NCBI GenBank assembly: GCA_020850595.1
Contig: JADZEK010000109.1
Span: forward strand, 62,001 to 126,000
Length of the DNA: 64,000 nt
Source of the DNA: Anaerolineales bacterium
Lineage (GTDB): Bacteria; Chloroflexota; Anaerolineae; Anaerolineales; UBA6663
Direction: 5' to 3'
Shown: in pieces, positions 53,767-61,699 of the stretch
Layout: every line of letters begins with the position of its first letter
Numbering within the stretch: the stretch's first letter is position 1
Translations under genes and position numbers: made by a program
Notes under the pieces: model-generated
Told to the model about the DNA's origin: nothing
Databases searched by the model: none
The model's input: only the letters and a program-made list of their open reading frames with translations

Positions 53767-56760
53767 ATGTTCCCTCGCTCGCTCTGGACTTTCGCCCTTT
53801 GTCTGGTCAGCCTGCTGGTGCTCGCCGCCGCCCCTCCCGCCCCCACACCGCCGGTGGTCATCTCGCTCGACCCCACCGGCGTCAATCGGGCGCTTGCCCT
53901 GGCCTATGCGCCCGATGGCCGTAGCGTGGCCGTCGGCACCGCCACCGGCCTGGGCCTCTACGACGCCCAGTCGGGCGCCGAACTGCGCTTCATTGCCAGT
54001 GCTAGCTGGGTGCGCAGTGTGGCCTTCGCCCCCGACGGTCAGACCGTGGCGGCGGGCTACTACGCCCCGGAGGTCAAGCTCTGGCGCGTGAGCGACGGCG
54101 CACTGGTGCGCACCCTCACCGGCCACACCAGTTGGGTGCGCAGCCTGGCCTTCTCGCCCGACGGCCAGACGCTGCTGACCGCCTCCGACGACCAGTCGGT
54201 GCGCTGGTGGCGGGTCAGCGACGGGGCGTCCCTACACACCCTCACCACCGGCATGGTCGGCGTGCGCGTCCTGGCGCTCTCCCCCGATGGCGCGACCCTG
54301 GCCACCGGCGGAGCCGACCATCTGGTGCATCTGGTGGATGCGCGCGATGGCGCGCCGCTGCGCACCCTCGCCGGCCACACCGACTGGGTGCGCAGCCTCG
54401 CCTTCTCGCCCGACGGTCGTACGCTGGCCTCTGGCGCGTTCGATGCCACTGCCCGCCTCTGGCGGGTGAGCGACGGCGCTCCGCTGGCCGAACTGCGCGG
54501 CCACACCTTCAGCGTGCTCGGTGTGGCCTTCTCGCCCGACGGGCGCACGCTGGCCACCGGCTCAGTAGACGCCCGCATCGTCCTCTGGCGCGTGGCCGAC
54601 GGCGTGCGGCTGCGTGTGCTGCAAGGGCACACCGGCTTCGTCTTCGCGCTGGCCTTTTCGCCCGACGGCCGCACGCTGGCCTCCGCCGCGGCCGACAACA
54701 CCGCGCGCCTGTGGCCGGTAAACCCAGACGAGCCGCCGCAGACCGACAACGTGCCCGTCGTCCCCAGCACGAGTTGCGTCGAATGCCACCACCCCGGCGG
54801 CGACTACATGCAGCCCGGCGGCCTGACCAACACCCCGCCCGTGCTCGATGTGGCCTGCGCCGCCTGTCACGAGGGCGGCACCCTGGTGCTGCACTGGTGC
54901 CCGGCCTTCCAGCAAGCGCCCGGCGTTTCCGAACGCCGCACCTCGCTCGCCACGCTAGCCGACCATGTCGGCTATCCCAGCGCCGCCCGCGATTTCGCGT
55001 TGCTGCTGGCCGCGCCCGGCAACGGCGAGCACTACTACGTTCCCGACTATCACACCGTCGTGCCTGTCAGCGGCCGGCTCTATGGCGCCGACCCGGCCGG
55101 CATCACCGTCACGCTGCAAGTCTGGTCTGGTGGCCGGCTCACCGGCCAGTCATCGGCCCTCTCCGACGCCACCGGCTGGTTCTTCATCAACACCGACCTG
55201 CGGCCAGACGGCCTCGTCCTCGACGTGCCCATCGAGCAGCGCAGTTGCGTGCTCTGTCACAGCGACACCCTCAGCGACGATCCCGCCCTGCCGCCCGGTC
55301 CGGTCAAGCTCGTCGTGTCGGCAGCCGGCCCACGTGGTCAGGTGGTCAGCGACGTGCGCTGGATTACGATAGACCACAGCCGCCACAGCACTGCTCCCGT
55401 CCAGGTCGTCACCACCTCCGGCGATCCTGCGCCCGCCGGCCTGACGGTGCAGGCCGCCGGCCGCCTCTACGGTTGGCGCGGCCGTCAGTCAACCAGCCAG
55501 ACCGACGCGGCCGGGCAGGCGGCGCTATCCCTGGAGACTTTGTCCGAAGTCAGCGTGGACTACGTCTTCAGCCTGCCGCCGACTGTGGTGGACGGTCGCC
55601 TTTTCGTCGGCGCCGCCGCCGTGACTGTCACGGTTCCGGCCCGCGCCGAAGTCCTGCCGGTGGTGACCTTGACGGTAACAACCCAAACGGGCCAGGTTAC
55701 CGGCCAGATTGCCGGGGCGGGCGGCATCCCGGTCTATCTCGTCCGCGTTCCAGACGGCCTGCGGCTCGCCGCCACGACCGACGCGGGCGGCGCCTTTGTC
55801 TTCGCGGCGGTGCCCCCGGCTCGGTATCAAGTGCTGGCCGACCCCGAGGCCCTGGCCGCCCTCGGCCGGATCAGCGCGGCCCAAACGATAGACCTGACCA
55901 GCGAGGCGCAAGCATCCGTCACCCTCAATAGCCTGCCGCTCGGCGCCGGCGCCTTCCGCGGCGCGGTGCTCGACGACCAGGGCCACTGGCTGCCCTTCGC
56001 GTGGGTCAGCATCGGCGTCGCGGGCAACACCGCTGCCGTCAGTCCCGACACCGCGGCTTGGGTCCTGCGCGGCGTTCCATCCGATGCGCGCAGCGTCGTC
56101 GCCGGCGCGCCGGGCTACTACAGCAGCGCCCTGCCTGCCGCGCCCGACGCCACTGAGCCGATCGAGTTCCGCCTCCAGCCGCGGCCCGACCTGCGGCGCC
56201 TGCCCTGGGGCAGCGGCGCGCTCCAACTTCCCGCCGATGCCCAGGCCGCCGTGGACGGCCTGCACCTGACCCTCGAAGCCGGCTGGCTGTGGGGGCAGGG
56301 GGGTGGCCCCGAGCCGCTGGTGGTAACTGCGGCCGGCGTGGTCGTCACCTTGCCCGAAGGGCAGTTCGCGCTTGGCAGCCGCCCCGGCCAGTCGCCCTGG
56401 CTCTACCTCCTTGCCGGCCGCGCCGAAGCCTACCGCGTGGGTAGGCCGGAGGCCGTCGTTGCCCTGGCCGCCCCTGCCATGCTCTTCCTGGCCCCCAGCG
56501 GCCCGCTGACACCCCTTCCGCTAGACTCACTGGCCGCGGCCGCCCTCCAGCCTGCCGCCGCCGTCCCTGAGCCTGCCTGGGCGCCCAGCCTCAGCGCCCA
56601 GTTCGCCAATCGCCTCGGCCTGCTCGGCATTTCCGCCGCCCAGATGGTGACGTTGATCACCTATCTTGTAGTCTTAACGACGCTAGTCGCCCTCCCGGTT
56701 GTCAGGCTAAGCTGGTGGCTAAGAAAGCGTCGTGATGCCCGGAGACCCGCCCATGTTTGA
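53767..56760 (+). CDS. Exported WD40 beta-propeller fused to a three-CXXCH heme region
   Basis: A 997-residue protein with an N-terminal signal peptide (LWTFALCLVSLLVLAAA). About seven WD40 blades (35-320) follow, each with the VRSLAFSPDGRTL-type motif and LW at the blade end. Next come three c-type heme motifs: CVECH (337-341), CAACH (364-368) and CVLCH (494-498). Carboxypeptidase-like beta modules follow (GRLYGADPAGITVTLQVW, GQVTGQIAGAGGIPVYLV), then a C-terminal membrane helix near 965-985 with a basic tail. It should sit on the outer side of the membrane as an electron or docking partner of the molybdoenzyme encoded upstream. GGAG precedes ATG 53767. The combination is one I do not recognise. 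Confidence 0.82.
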   Translation: MFPRSLWTFALCLVSLLVLAAAPPAPTPPVVISLDPTGVNRALALAYAPDGRSVAVGTATGLGLYDAQSGAELRFIASASWVRSVAFAPDGQTVAAGYYAPEVKLWRVSDGALVRTLTGHTSWVRSLAFSPDGQTLLTASDDQSVRWWRVSDGASLHTLTTGMVGVRVLALSPDGATLATGGADHLVHLVDARDGAPLRTLAGHTDWVRSLAFSPDGRTLASGAFDATARLWRVSDGAPLAELRGHTFSVLGVAFSPDGRTLATGSVDARIVLWRVADGVRLRVLQGHTGFVFALAFSPDGRTLASAAADNTARLWPVNPDEPPQTDNVPVVPSTSCVECHHPGGDYMQPGGLTNTPPVLDVACAACHEGGTLVLHWCPAFQQAPGVSERRTSLATLADHVGYPSAARDFALLLAAPGNGEHYYVPDYHTVVPVSGRLYGADPAGITVTLQVWSGGRLTGQSSALSDATGWFFINTDLRPDGLVLDVPIEQRSCVLCHSDTLSDDPALPPGPVKLVVSAAGPRGQVVSDVRWITIDHSRHSTAPVQVVTTSGDPAPAGLTVQAAGRLYGWRGRQSTSQTDAAGQAALSLETLSEVSVDYVFSLPPTVVDGRLFVGAAAVTVTVPARAEVLPVVTLTVTTQTGQVTGQIAGAGGIPVYLVRVPDGLRLAATTDAGGAFVFAAVPPARYQVLADPEALAALGRISAAQTIDLTSEAQASVTLNSLPLGAGAFRGAVLDDQGHWLPFAWVSIGVAGNTAAVSPDTAAWVLRGVPSDARSVVAGAPGYYSSALPAAPDATEPIEFRLQPRPDLRRLPWGSGALQLPADAQAAVDGLHLTLEAGWLWGQGGGPEPLVVTAAGVVVTLPEGQFALGSRPGQSPWLYLLAGRAEAYRVGRPEAVVALAAPAMLFLAPSGPLTPLPLDSLAAAALQPAAAVPEPAWAPSLSAQFANRLGLLGISAAQMVTLITYLVVLTTLVALPVVRLSWWLRKRRDARRPAHV

Positions 56761-57463
56761 CGCGCCGCCTGTCACCCTTCAACCTACCGATCCCGCCGTG
56801 CTCGCCGGCCACGCGCTGGCCCTGAACTTGATCGGCAAGCTGCTCTACGCGCCGCCCGAGCCTGAAGCGCTGCGCGCCCTGGCCGCTGAAGGCGTCTTTG
56901 CTGAACTGCCGTTCGACAGCGACCGCCCCGCCGTGACCGACGGCCTGGCCTGCCTCCAGCGCTGGGCAGACTCCCACCTGGCCGGCGATGCGGCTGCCGG
57001 CTTTGCGGCCGTGCGCGCCGACTTCACGCGCCTGTTTGAAGGGCCGGGCCGCGTCTTGGCCGCACCCTGGGAGTCCGTTCAGCGCAACGGCGATCATCTC
57101 CTCTTCCAGACCGAGACCCTGCAAGTCCGCACCTGGTATCGGCGCTTCGGTTTGCAGCTCACTCGCCTGCACCAGGAACCAGACGACCACGTCGGGCTGG
57201 AGCTGGCCTTCGTCTCGCACCTCGCCCAGTTGGCCCTGGCCGCCCATGCCGCCGGCGACGCCGCCCGCTGGGCTGAACTGATCGAAGCGCAGGCGGTCTT
57301 CCTGCGCACGCACCCCCAGCGTTGGGTGCCGGCCTGGTCCGCGCTCGTGATCACCGAAGCCCGCACCGACTACTACCGTGGCCTGGCTCACCTCGCCGGC
57401 GGCGTGCTGGCCGAACTCGAAGCAGCGCTGTCGGCCTGGCCGCCCGCGAAGGCGGCCGCCTGA
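56753..57463 (+). CDS. TorD/DmsD-like molybdoenzyme chaperone
   Basis: A 236-residue all-helical cytoplasmic chaperone. It would bind the Tat signal of the catalytic subunit and hold it until the molybdenum cofactor is inserted. Family features are the helical start HALALNLIGKLLYAPP, the central DFTRLFEGPGRVLAAPWESV (compare the YxxLF..P..P..PYES motif of TorD) and the C-terminal HLAQLALAAH and YYRGLAHL segments. ATG 56753 has GGAG upstream and overlaps the end of the WD40-heme gene by eight bases; an ATG at 56732 is less likely. The ferredoxin gene follows with a one-base overlap (TGATG). Confidence 0.88.
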   Translation: MFDAPPVTLQPTDPAVLAGHALALNLIGKLLYAPPEPEALRALAAEGVFAELPFDSDRPAVTDGLACLQRWADSHLAGDAAAGFAAVRADFTRLFEGPGRVLAAPWESVQRNGDHLLFQTETLQVRTWYRRFGLQLTRLHQEPDDHVGLELAFVSHLAQLALAAHAAGDAARWAELIEAQAVFLRTHPQRWVPAWSALVITEARTDYYRGLAHLAGGVLAELEAALSAWPPAKAAA

Positions 57464-58638
57464 TGAATCTGGCCTCGGTCGCTGACCGGCTGGCGGCCGT
57501 TGACCGTCGCGCCGTGGCCTTTGACCCGCGGCGTTGCCTGCACACCGCCGATCGCTTCGCGGAGTGCGCGGCCTGCCAGTCGGTCTGCCCGCTGGGCGCC
57601 ATCCGTCCCGGCGCGCCGCCCTCGCTCGACGCCGCCGCCTGTGCGGGCTGCTTCGCTTGCCTACCGGCTTGCCCCACCGGCGCGTTCACCGCCGACGACG
57701 CCGCCGCCCCGCTGCTGGAGTGCGCCGCGCGCGTCGAGCTTCGCCGCCTGGAAGTAGTCTGTGCCCGGCACCCTGCGCCCGAGCGCGGCCTCTCCCCAGA
57801 GCACACGGCCGTCCAGGTGCGCGGCTGCTTGGCGGGCCTGGGCGTCGGCGCTTTGGTGGCGCTGGCCGCCCTTGGTGTAGAGGAAATCGTCCTGCGCGCC
57901 GAGGCCTGCGCGGGCTGCGCCTGGGCGGGCCTCTCTGATCGCGTGCGCGCCAACGCTGCGCAAGCGCAAACCCTGCTGGCCCCTTCCGGCCGCGCCCATC
58001 GCCTGACGGTTCTGGCGGAGGGCGCCTCGCCGGCCGTCGCCCGTCCCGTATTTCAGGCCGATAACCCGCCGCTCTCGCGCCGCGATCTGTTCCGGCTGGC
58101 GGCGCGGCGTGGGCAGGTTGCGCTGGCGCGCGCCATCAACCAGGGCCGGCCCGCTTCCGCTCCCCAGCCCCCGCGCGAGCGCGTGCGGTTGACCCAGGCC
58201 CTCGCAGCGCTGCCGAGCGCCTCTGGCTCAGACCCAGCGACGCCCCTCGGCCCCGGCTTTGGCAGCCTGCACGTCTCGGCCGACTGCAACGCCTGCGGCG
58301 TGTGTCCGCGCGCCTGCCCGACCGCAGCGCTGACCTTCGAGCGCACTGACCCGCCCGCCTATCGCCTGCTATTCCGCGCCGCCGACTGCCTCGGCTGTGG
58401 CGCGTGCCGGCGTGTGTGCGCCTCCGCCTCCGTCACCATCAACGCCCAGCCCGCCTTCGCCGCCGTCTTTGGGGCCTCCGCGCCGGTTGAACTCCGGGCG
58501 GGGCCTCTGGTGCGCTGTGGCGGCTGCCATGCCTGGGTGGCAACCGTAGATAGCCGCGGGCTGTGCGCCCCGTGTGCCGCGCGCCGCGCGCGGCCGCTCG
58601 GCTTGCGTTCCCGGCCCACCACGCGGGAGTCCGTATGA
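57463..58638 (+). CDS. Multi-cluster 4Fe-4S ferredoxin-type protein (NapF/MauM-like)
   Basis: A 391-residue protein with two pairs of 4Fe-4S motifs. The N-terminal pair uses C25, C35, C38, C42 and C60, C63, C66, C70 (CAGCFACLPACP). The C-terminal pair lies near residues 275-325 (CNACGVCPRACP, CLGCGACRRVCA). A region between them has CARHP, CLAGLG and CAGCAW, similar to the CoA-disulfide or HdrA-type inserts in some ferredoxins. The tail has CGGCH and CAPC, probably a zinc ribbon. There is no signal peptide. Such proteins often help assemble molybdoenzymes or feed electrons to radical SAM partners; the next gene, overlapping by four bases, is a radical SAM protein. Confidence 0.85.
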   Translation: MNLASVADRLAAVDRRAVAFDPRRCLHTADRFAECAACQSVCPLGAIRPGAPPSLDAAACAGCFACLPACPTGAFTADDAAAPLLECAARVELRRLEVVCARHPAPERGLSPEHTAVQVRGCLAGLGVGALVALAALGVEEIVLRAEACAGCAWAGLSDRVRANAAQAQTLLAPSGRAHRLTVLAEGASPAVARPVFQADNPPLSRRDLFRLAARRGQVALARAINQGRPASAPQPPRERVRLTQALAALPSASGSDPATPLGPGFGSLHVSADCNACGVCPRACPTAALTFERTDPPAYRLLFRAADCLGCGACRRVCASASVTINAQPAFAAVFGASAPVELRAGPLVRCGGCHAWVATVDSRGLCAPCAARRARPLGLRSRPTTRESV

Positions 58639-59957
58639 TCACTGTCATTGACCGCGCCGTCTTGCCCACCGTCCGCAACCCGGGCCTGCGTGCCGGCGCG
58701 GCGCGCTACCTGCAAATCTATGAGAACTTCATGCGCCAGGTGCGCGCCACCGGCATCGGCGTGGCCCCCAGCGAAGCGGAGGTCAGCGACCAACTGGCGG
58801 CGCTGCGCGCGCAGGGCGCCACCTTCCGCAACGATGGTAAGAGCCTCGTCTCCAACTTCCTCTCGCCGGCCTGCGCCGCCTGCCGCCAGGGCCACGACAG
58901 CTTCACCTTCTTCGTCTCTCTCAAGTGCCACCGCAGTTGCTTCTACTGCTTCAATCCCAATCAAGAAGGCTTCGATCACTACACGGAAGCCTTGCGCGAT
59001 CTGCCGGCCGAGTTAGACGAACTCAAGCGCAGCGGCCGCCCCGTGCGCTACCTGGCCCTGACGGGTGGCGAGCCGCTGCTGCACCCAGCCGAGGCCCTGG
59101 CGTTCTTTTCCCAGGCCTCCCAGCTCTTCCCTGACGCCCACTTGCGGCTCTACACCACCGGCGACCACCTGACACCCGCCTTGGTCGCCGCCCTTCGCGA
59201 CGCCGGCCTAGACGAGATCCGCTTCAGCATCCGCATGCACGACCTGGCGGACGGCCATCGCCACACCTTCGACCGCCTCGCGCTCGCAAAAGGCATCATT
59301 TCCACCGTCATGGTCGAGATGCCCATCTTGCCTGGCACGCTCAGCACGATGCAGGCTGTGCTGCTCGACCTCGACCGGCTCGGCGTTGACGGCATCAACC
59401 TGCTGGAGTTGTGCTACCCGCGCCAGCACGCCCAGGCCTTCAACCAGCGCGATTTTGCAGTCCGCTCCCAGCCCTACCGCGTCCTTTACGACTATTGGTA
59501 CGCCGGCGGCCTGCCCATCGCCGGCAGCGAATCCGATTGCCTGGCGCTCGTGGCCTTTGCCCGTCGTCAGGGGCTGCGCTTGGGGGTACACTACTGTTCA
59601 CTGGAGAACAAGCACACCGGCCAGATCTACCAGCAAAACGTCGGTCAAAAGCTGCCGCCGACCTATGTTTGGTCGGAGCGCGACTTCTTCTGGAAGACCA
59701 TCAAGGCCTATGCGCCCGACGTGCACCGCGTGCGCCGGGCGCTGCGCGGCCAGCCCCTGGAACTGCGCCGCGCGGGCGACGAAGACGGCGTGCTGGAACT
59801 GCACCCTAGCCAGGTGGCCGTGCTGCGCGCCGCCGGCGTCGAGGTCGAGTTGGGCCTGTCCTCCAATGTCTGGGAGGCGCGTCCCGACGGCCAGTATCTG
59901 CGCGAGTTACGGCTAGACTTAGTGCGCCCGGCCTCGTTCACGCTTACCGACCTTTAG
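58635..59957 (+). CDS. Radical SAM protein
   Basis: A 440-residue radical SAM enzyme. The cluster motif CHRSCFYC gives C98, C102 and C105; LTGGEPLLHP supplies the GGE motif that binds SAM. A CxxC (C80, C83) lies just before the core, and the C-terminal half (about 300-440) has the WYAGGLPIAGSESDCL and VHYCSLENKHTGQIYQQN segments, with extra Cys/His that might hold another cluster. I do not recognise the precise family; it resembles pyruvate-formate-lyase-activating-type and peptide-modifying enzymes only in the core. Coupling to the ferredoxin gene suggests that protein reduces it. A role in maturing the molybdoenzyme or the WD40-heme protein is an inference. Confidence 0.88.
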   Translation: MITVIDRAVLPTVRNPGLRAGAARYLQIYENFMRQVRATGIGVAPSEAEVSDQLAALRAQGATFRNDGKSLVSNFLSPACAACRQGHDSFTFFVSLKCHRSCFYCFNPNQEGFDHYTEALRDLPAELDELKRSGRPVRYLALTGGEPLLHPAEALAFFSQASQLFPDAHLRLYTTGDHLTPALVAALRDAGLDEIRFSIRMHDLADGHRHTFDRLALAKGIISTVMVEMPILPGTLSTMQAVLLDLDRLGVDGINLLELCYPRQHAQAFNQRDFAVRSQPYRVLYDYWYAGGLPIAGSESDCLALVAFARRQGLRLGVHYCSLENKHTGQIYQQNVGQKLPPTYVWSERDFFWKTIKAYAPDVHRVRRALRGQPLELRRAGDEDGVLELHPSQVAVLRAAGVEVELGLSSNVWEARPDGQYLRELRLDLVRPASFTLTDL

Positions 59958-59981
59958 CGGCCCATAGCCCCGGAGGCTCGT

Positions 59982-60149
59982 ATGCCCTTCAACCTTCATG
60001 GACCTGAGCTGATCATCATCTTCATCATCGTGCTGGTGGTGTTTGGCCTCGGCCGCCTAAGCCGGCTGGCGGGCGAAGCCGGCAAGGCCATCCGCGGTTT
60101 TCGCGACAGCCTGGGCGGCGACCGCCCCTCCGGCGACGACCAGCGCTAG
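59982..60149 (+). CDS. tatA: Sec-independent protein translocase TatA/E
   Basis: A 55-residue protein. A short N-terminal helix (ELIIIFIIVLVVFGLG, about 9-24) is followed by an amphipathic helix (RLAGEAGKAIRGFRDSL), the standard TatA/E layout, and a short charged tail. GGAGG precedes the ATG. The usual FGP hinge reads FGLG here. It is six bases upstream of tatC and 24 bases after the radical SAM gene, so it forms the start of a three-gene Tat set within the molybdoenzyme operon. Confidence 0.88.
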   Translation: MPFNLHGPELIIIFIIVLVVFGLGRLSRLAGEAGKAIRGFRDSLGGDRPSGDDQR

Positions 60150-60155
60150 GGTATC

Positions 60156-60947
60156 ATGACTGCCCCGGTGTCGGCCAAGCGCGCGCGCCCGACCTGGCGC
60201 GACTACTTGCGAGCCTTCGGGCGCTCGCACCGCACGGCGAGCGTCGAGTTTGCCTCCTCGCTGCCCCTGCTGCGCCACTTGGAAGAATTGCGTGGGCGCC
60301 TCTTCGTCGCCCTGGCGGCCTTGGCGGTCACCACCGTGCTCAGCTTCATCTTTGTTGAGCCGCTGGTAGACTTCTTCACCCAGCCCATCGGCGGGCGCGC
60401 CGCGCTGGTCTCCATCGAAGTCACTGAGAACGTCGCCATCTTCATGCGCGTCTCGCTGCTGTGCGGTCTCACCGCCGCCATGCCGTTCGTCGTCTACGAG
60501 GCCCTGGCCTTTGTCCTGCCCGGCCTCAACGCGCGCGAGCGCAGTTGGCTGTTGGTCGGCGTGCCGCTCGCCAGCTTGCTGTTCGTGGCCGGGGTGGCCT
60601 TCGCCTGGTACATCATGATCCCCACCGCCGTGCCGTTCCTGACCAGCTTCCTCGGCATCACCACCCACGTCCGCCCAGCCAATTACTTCGCCTTCATCAC
60701 CACCCTCATGTTCTGGATGGGCGTCAGCTTCCAGATGCCGTTGGTCGCCATGCTGCTGGCCCGCCTCCAGCTCATTACAGCGCGGCAGTTGGCGCAGGGC
60801 TGGCGTTACGCCCTGGTTGGCATCTCCGTCATGGCCGCCGCCATCACGCCCACCGTAGACCCTGTGAACATGGGGCTGGTCATGCTGCCTCTGTCTGGCC
60901 TGTATCTCTTGAGCATCCTTCTGGCCGCCCTGGCGCGGCGAGGCTGA
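60156..60947 (+). CDS. tatC: Sec-independent protein translocase TatC
   Basis: A 263-residue membrane receptor for twin-arginine signal peptides. After a 40-residue basic N terminus comes the TatC signature LLRHLEELRGRLFVAL, then FVEPLVDFFTQPI, YEALAFVLPGLNARER and RPANYFAFITTLMFWMGVSFQMPL, with six expected membrane helices. ITPTVDPVNMGLVMLP is the conserved C-terminal loop. It sits between tatA-like and tatB-like genes, so the operon provides its own exporter for the Tat-tagged molybdoenzyme. Confidence 0.95.
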   Translation: MTAPVSAKRARPTWRDYLRAFGRSHRTASVEFASSLPLLRHLEELRGRLFVALAALAVTTVLSFIFVEPLVDFFTQPIGGRAALVSIEVTENVAIFMRVSLLCGLTAAMPFVVYEALAFVLPGLNARERSWLLVGVPLASLLFVAGVAFAWYIMIPTAVPFLTSFLGITTHVRPANYFAFITTLMFWMGVSFQMPLVAMLLARLQLITARQLAQGWRYALVGISVMAAAITPTVDPVNMGLVMLPLSGLYLLSILLAALARRG

Positions 60948-60948
60948 G

Positions 60949-61167
60949 ATGGAACTTTTTGGAATTGGCACGACGGAACTGCTGGTGATCGCCTTGCTGG
61001 CGGCGATTGTGCTCGGGCCGCAGCGCCTGGCCGTCACGGCGCGCGAAGCCGGCAAGCTCATCCGCAACGTCAAAAACTACTTTCGGGCGCTCTCCGACGA
61101 CTTGGGGCGTGAACTGGACATCCTCGCCGACCTCAAAGATGTTGAGCGCGAGTTGAGAAAACCCTAG
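60949..61167 (+). CDS. tatB: TatA/TatB-type translocase subunit
   Basis: A 72-residue protein with the TatB-like start ELFGIGTTELLVIALLAAIVLGPQRL, in which the GPQRL hinge is typical, followed by a longer amphipathic helix (AREAGKLIRNVKNYFRALSDDLGREL) than in the other TatA. It starts one base after the tatC stop. Length is at the TatA/TatB boundary, so the TatB role is by motif and position. Confidence 0.85.
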   Translation: MELFGIGTTELLVIALLAAIVLGPQRLAVTAREAGKLIRNVKNYFRALSDDLGRELDILADLKDVERELRKP

Positions 61168-61182
61168 CTGCCAGGAGGCCGC

Positions 61183-61521
61183 ATGTCTGACGCTCCCAAG
61201 GCCCATCACCAGTTTCTGACCGAGTTCCCCGCTGTGGCCGAGGCCTACCAGCGCCTGGGCGCCGCCGCGCACGCCAGCGGGCCGCTCGATCAGCGCGCCC
61301 GTCAGTTAGTCAAGCTCGCCCTGGCCGTTGGCGCGGGCCACGAGGGCGCCGTCCACGCCCATACCAAGAAGGCGCTGGCCGCCGGCCTGTCGCCGGCTGA
61401 GATCAAGCAAGTGGTGACGTTAGCCGTCACCACCGTTGGCCTGCCCAATGCGGTGGCCGCCTACACCTGGGTTAACGACATCTTGGAGGCCCCCGCCGCG
61501 CAGCCGCCCGCGGCCGCTTAA
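61183..61521 (+). CDS. Carboxymuconolactone decarboxylase / AhpD-like protein
   Basis: A 112-residue alpha-helical CMD-family protein. The core LDQRARQLVKLALAVGAGHEGAVHAHTKKALAAGLS matches the family, with the Glu and His residues retained but the CxxC of AhpD absent, so a peroxidase-type disulfide role is unlikely. Such proteins form hexamers and act as small oxidoreductases or decarboxylases. AGGAGG precedes the ATG. It follows tatB by 15 bases and ends just before the structured leader of the FmdE-like gene. Confidence 0.88.
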   Translation: MSDAPKAHHQFLTEFPAVAEAYQRLGAAAHASGPLDQRARQLVKLALAVGAGHEGAVHAHTKKALAAGLSPAEIKQVVTLAVTTVGLPNAVAAYTWVNDILEAPAAQPPAAA

Positions 61522-61548
61522 GTCGCGGCCCGCGGCCCAACCGTCCGA

Positions 61549-61678
61549 GGCGGGCAGGGGCGCTTTGAGCGCCTCCTGGGCCGGGCGGGAAACCAACCGA
61601 CCTCCGCGCGCTGGAAAGCCGGCGGTTCCACCGGCTGGCCTGCCTGTCCGGTGCGGCCGCCGCCGGGCGCAGGCGGCC
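61549..61678 (+). ncRNA. Candidate molybdenum-cofactor (Moco) riboswitch
   Basis: A 100-base domain is closed by a 10-bp stem (61549-61558 with 61639-61648, two G-U pairs). It contains a 5-bp hairpin GGCGC-TTTGA-GCGCC (61559-61573), a central purine-rich stretch GGGAAACCAACCG (61587-61599), and a 6-bp hairpin AGCCGG/CCGGCT (61617-61636). The stretches CTCCTGGGCCGG and GGGAAACCAACCG resemble my recollection of the Moco RNA consensus, and Moco-related genes are its known targets. Downstream, GGCCGCC (61655-61661) can pair with GGCGGCC (61672-61678) as an expression platform just before the FmdE-like start. A covariance search against the Rfam Moco model would decide. Confidence 0.55.
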
Positions 61679-61699
61679 ATTCTGATCAGAGGTGTACAC

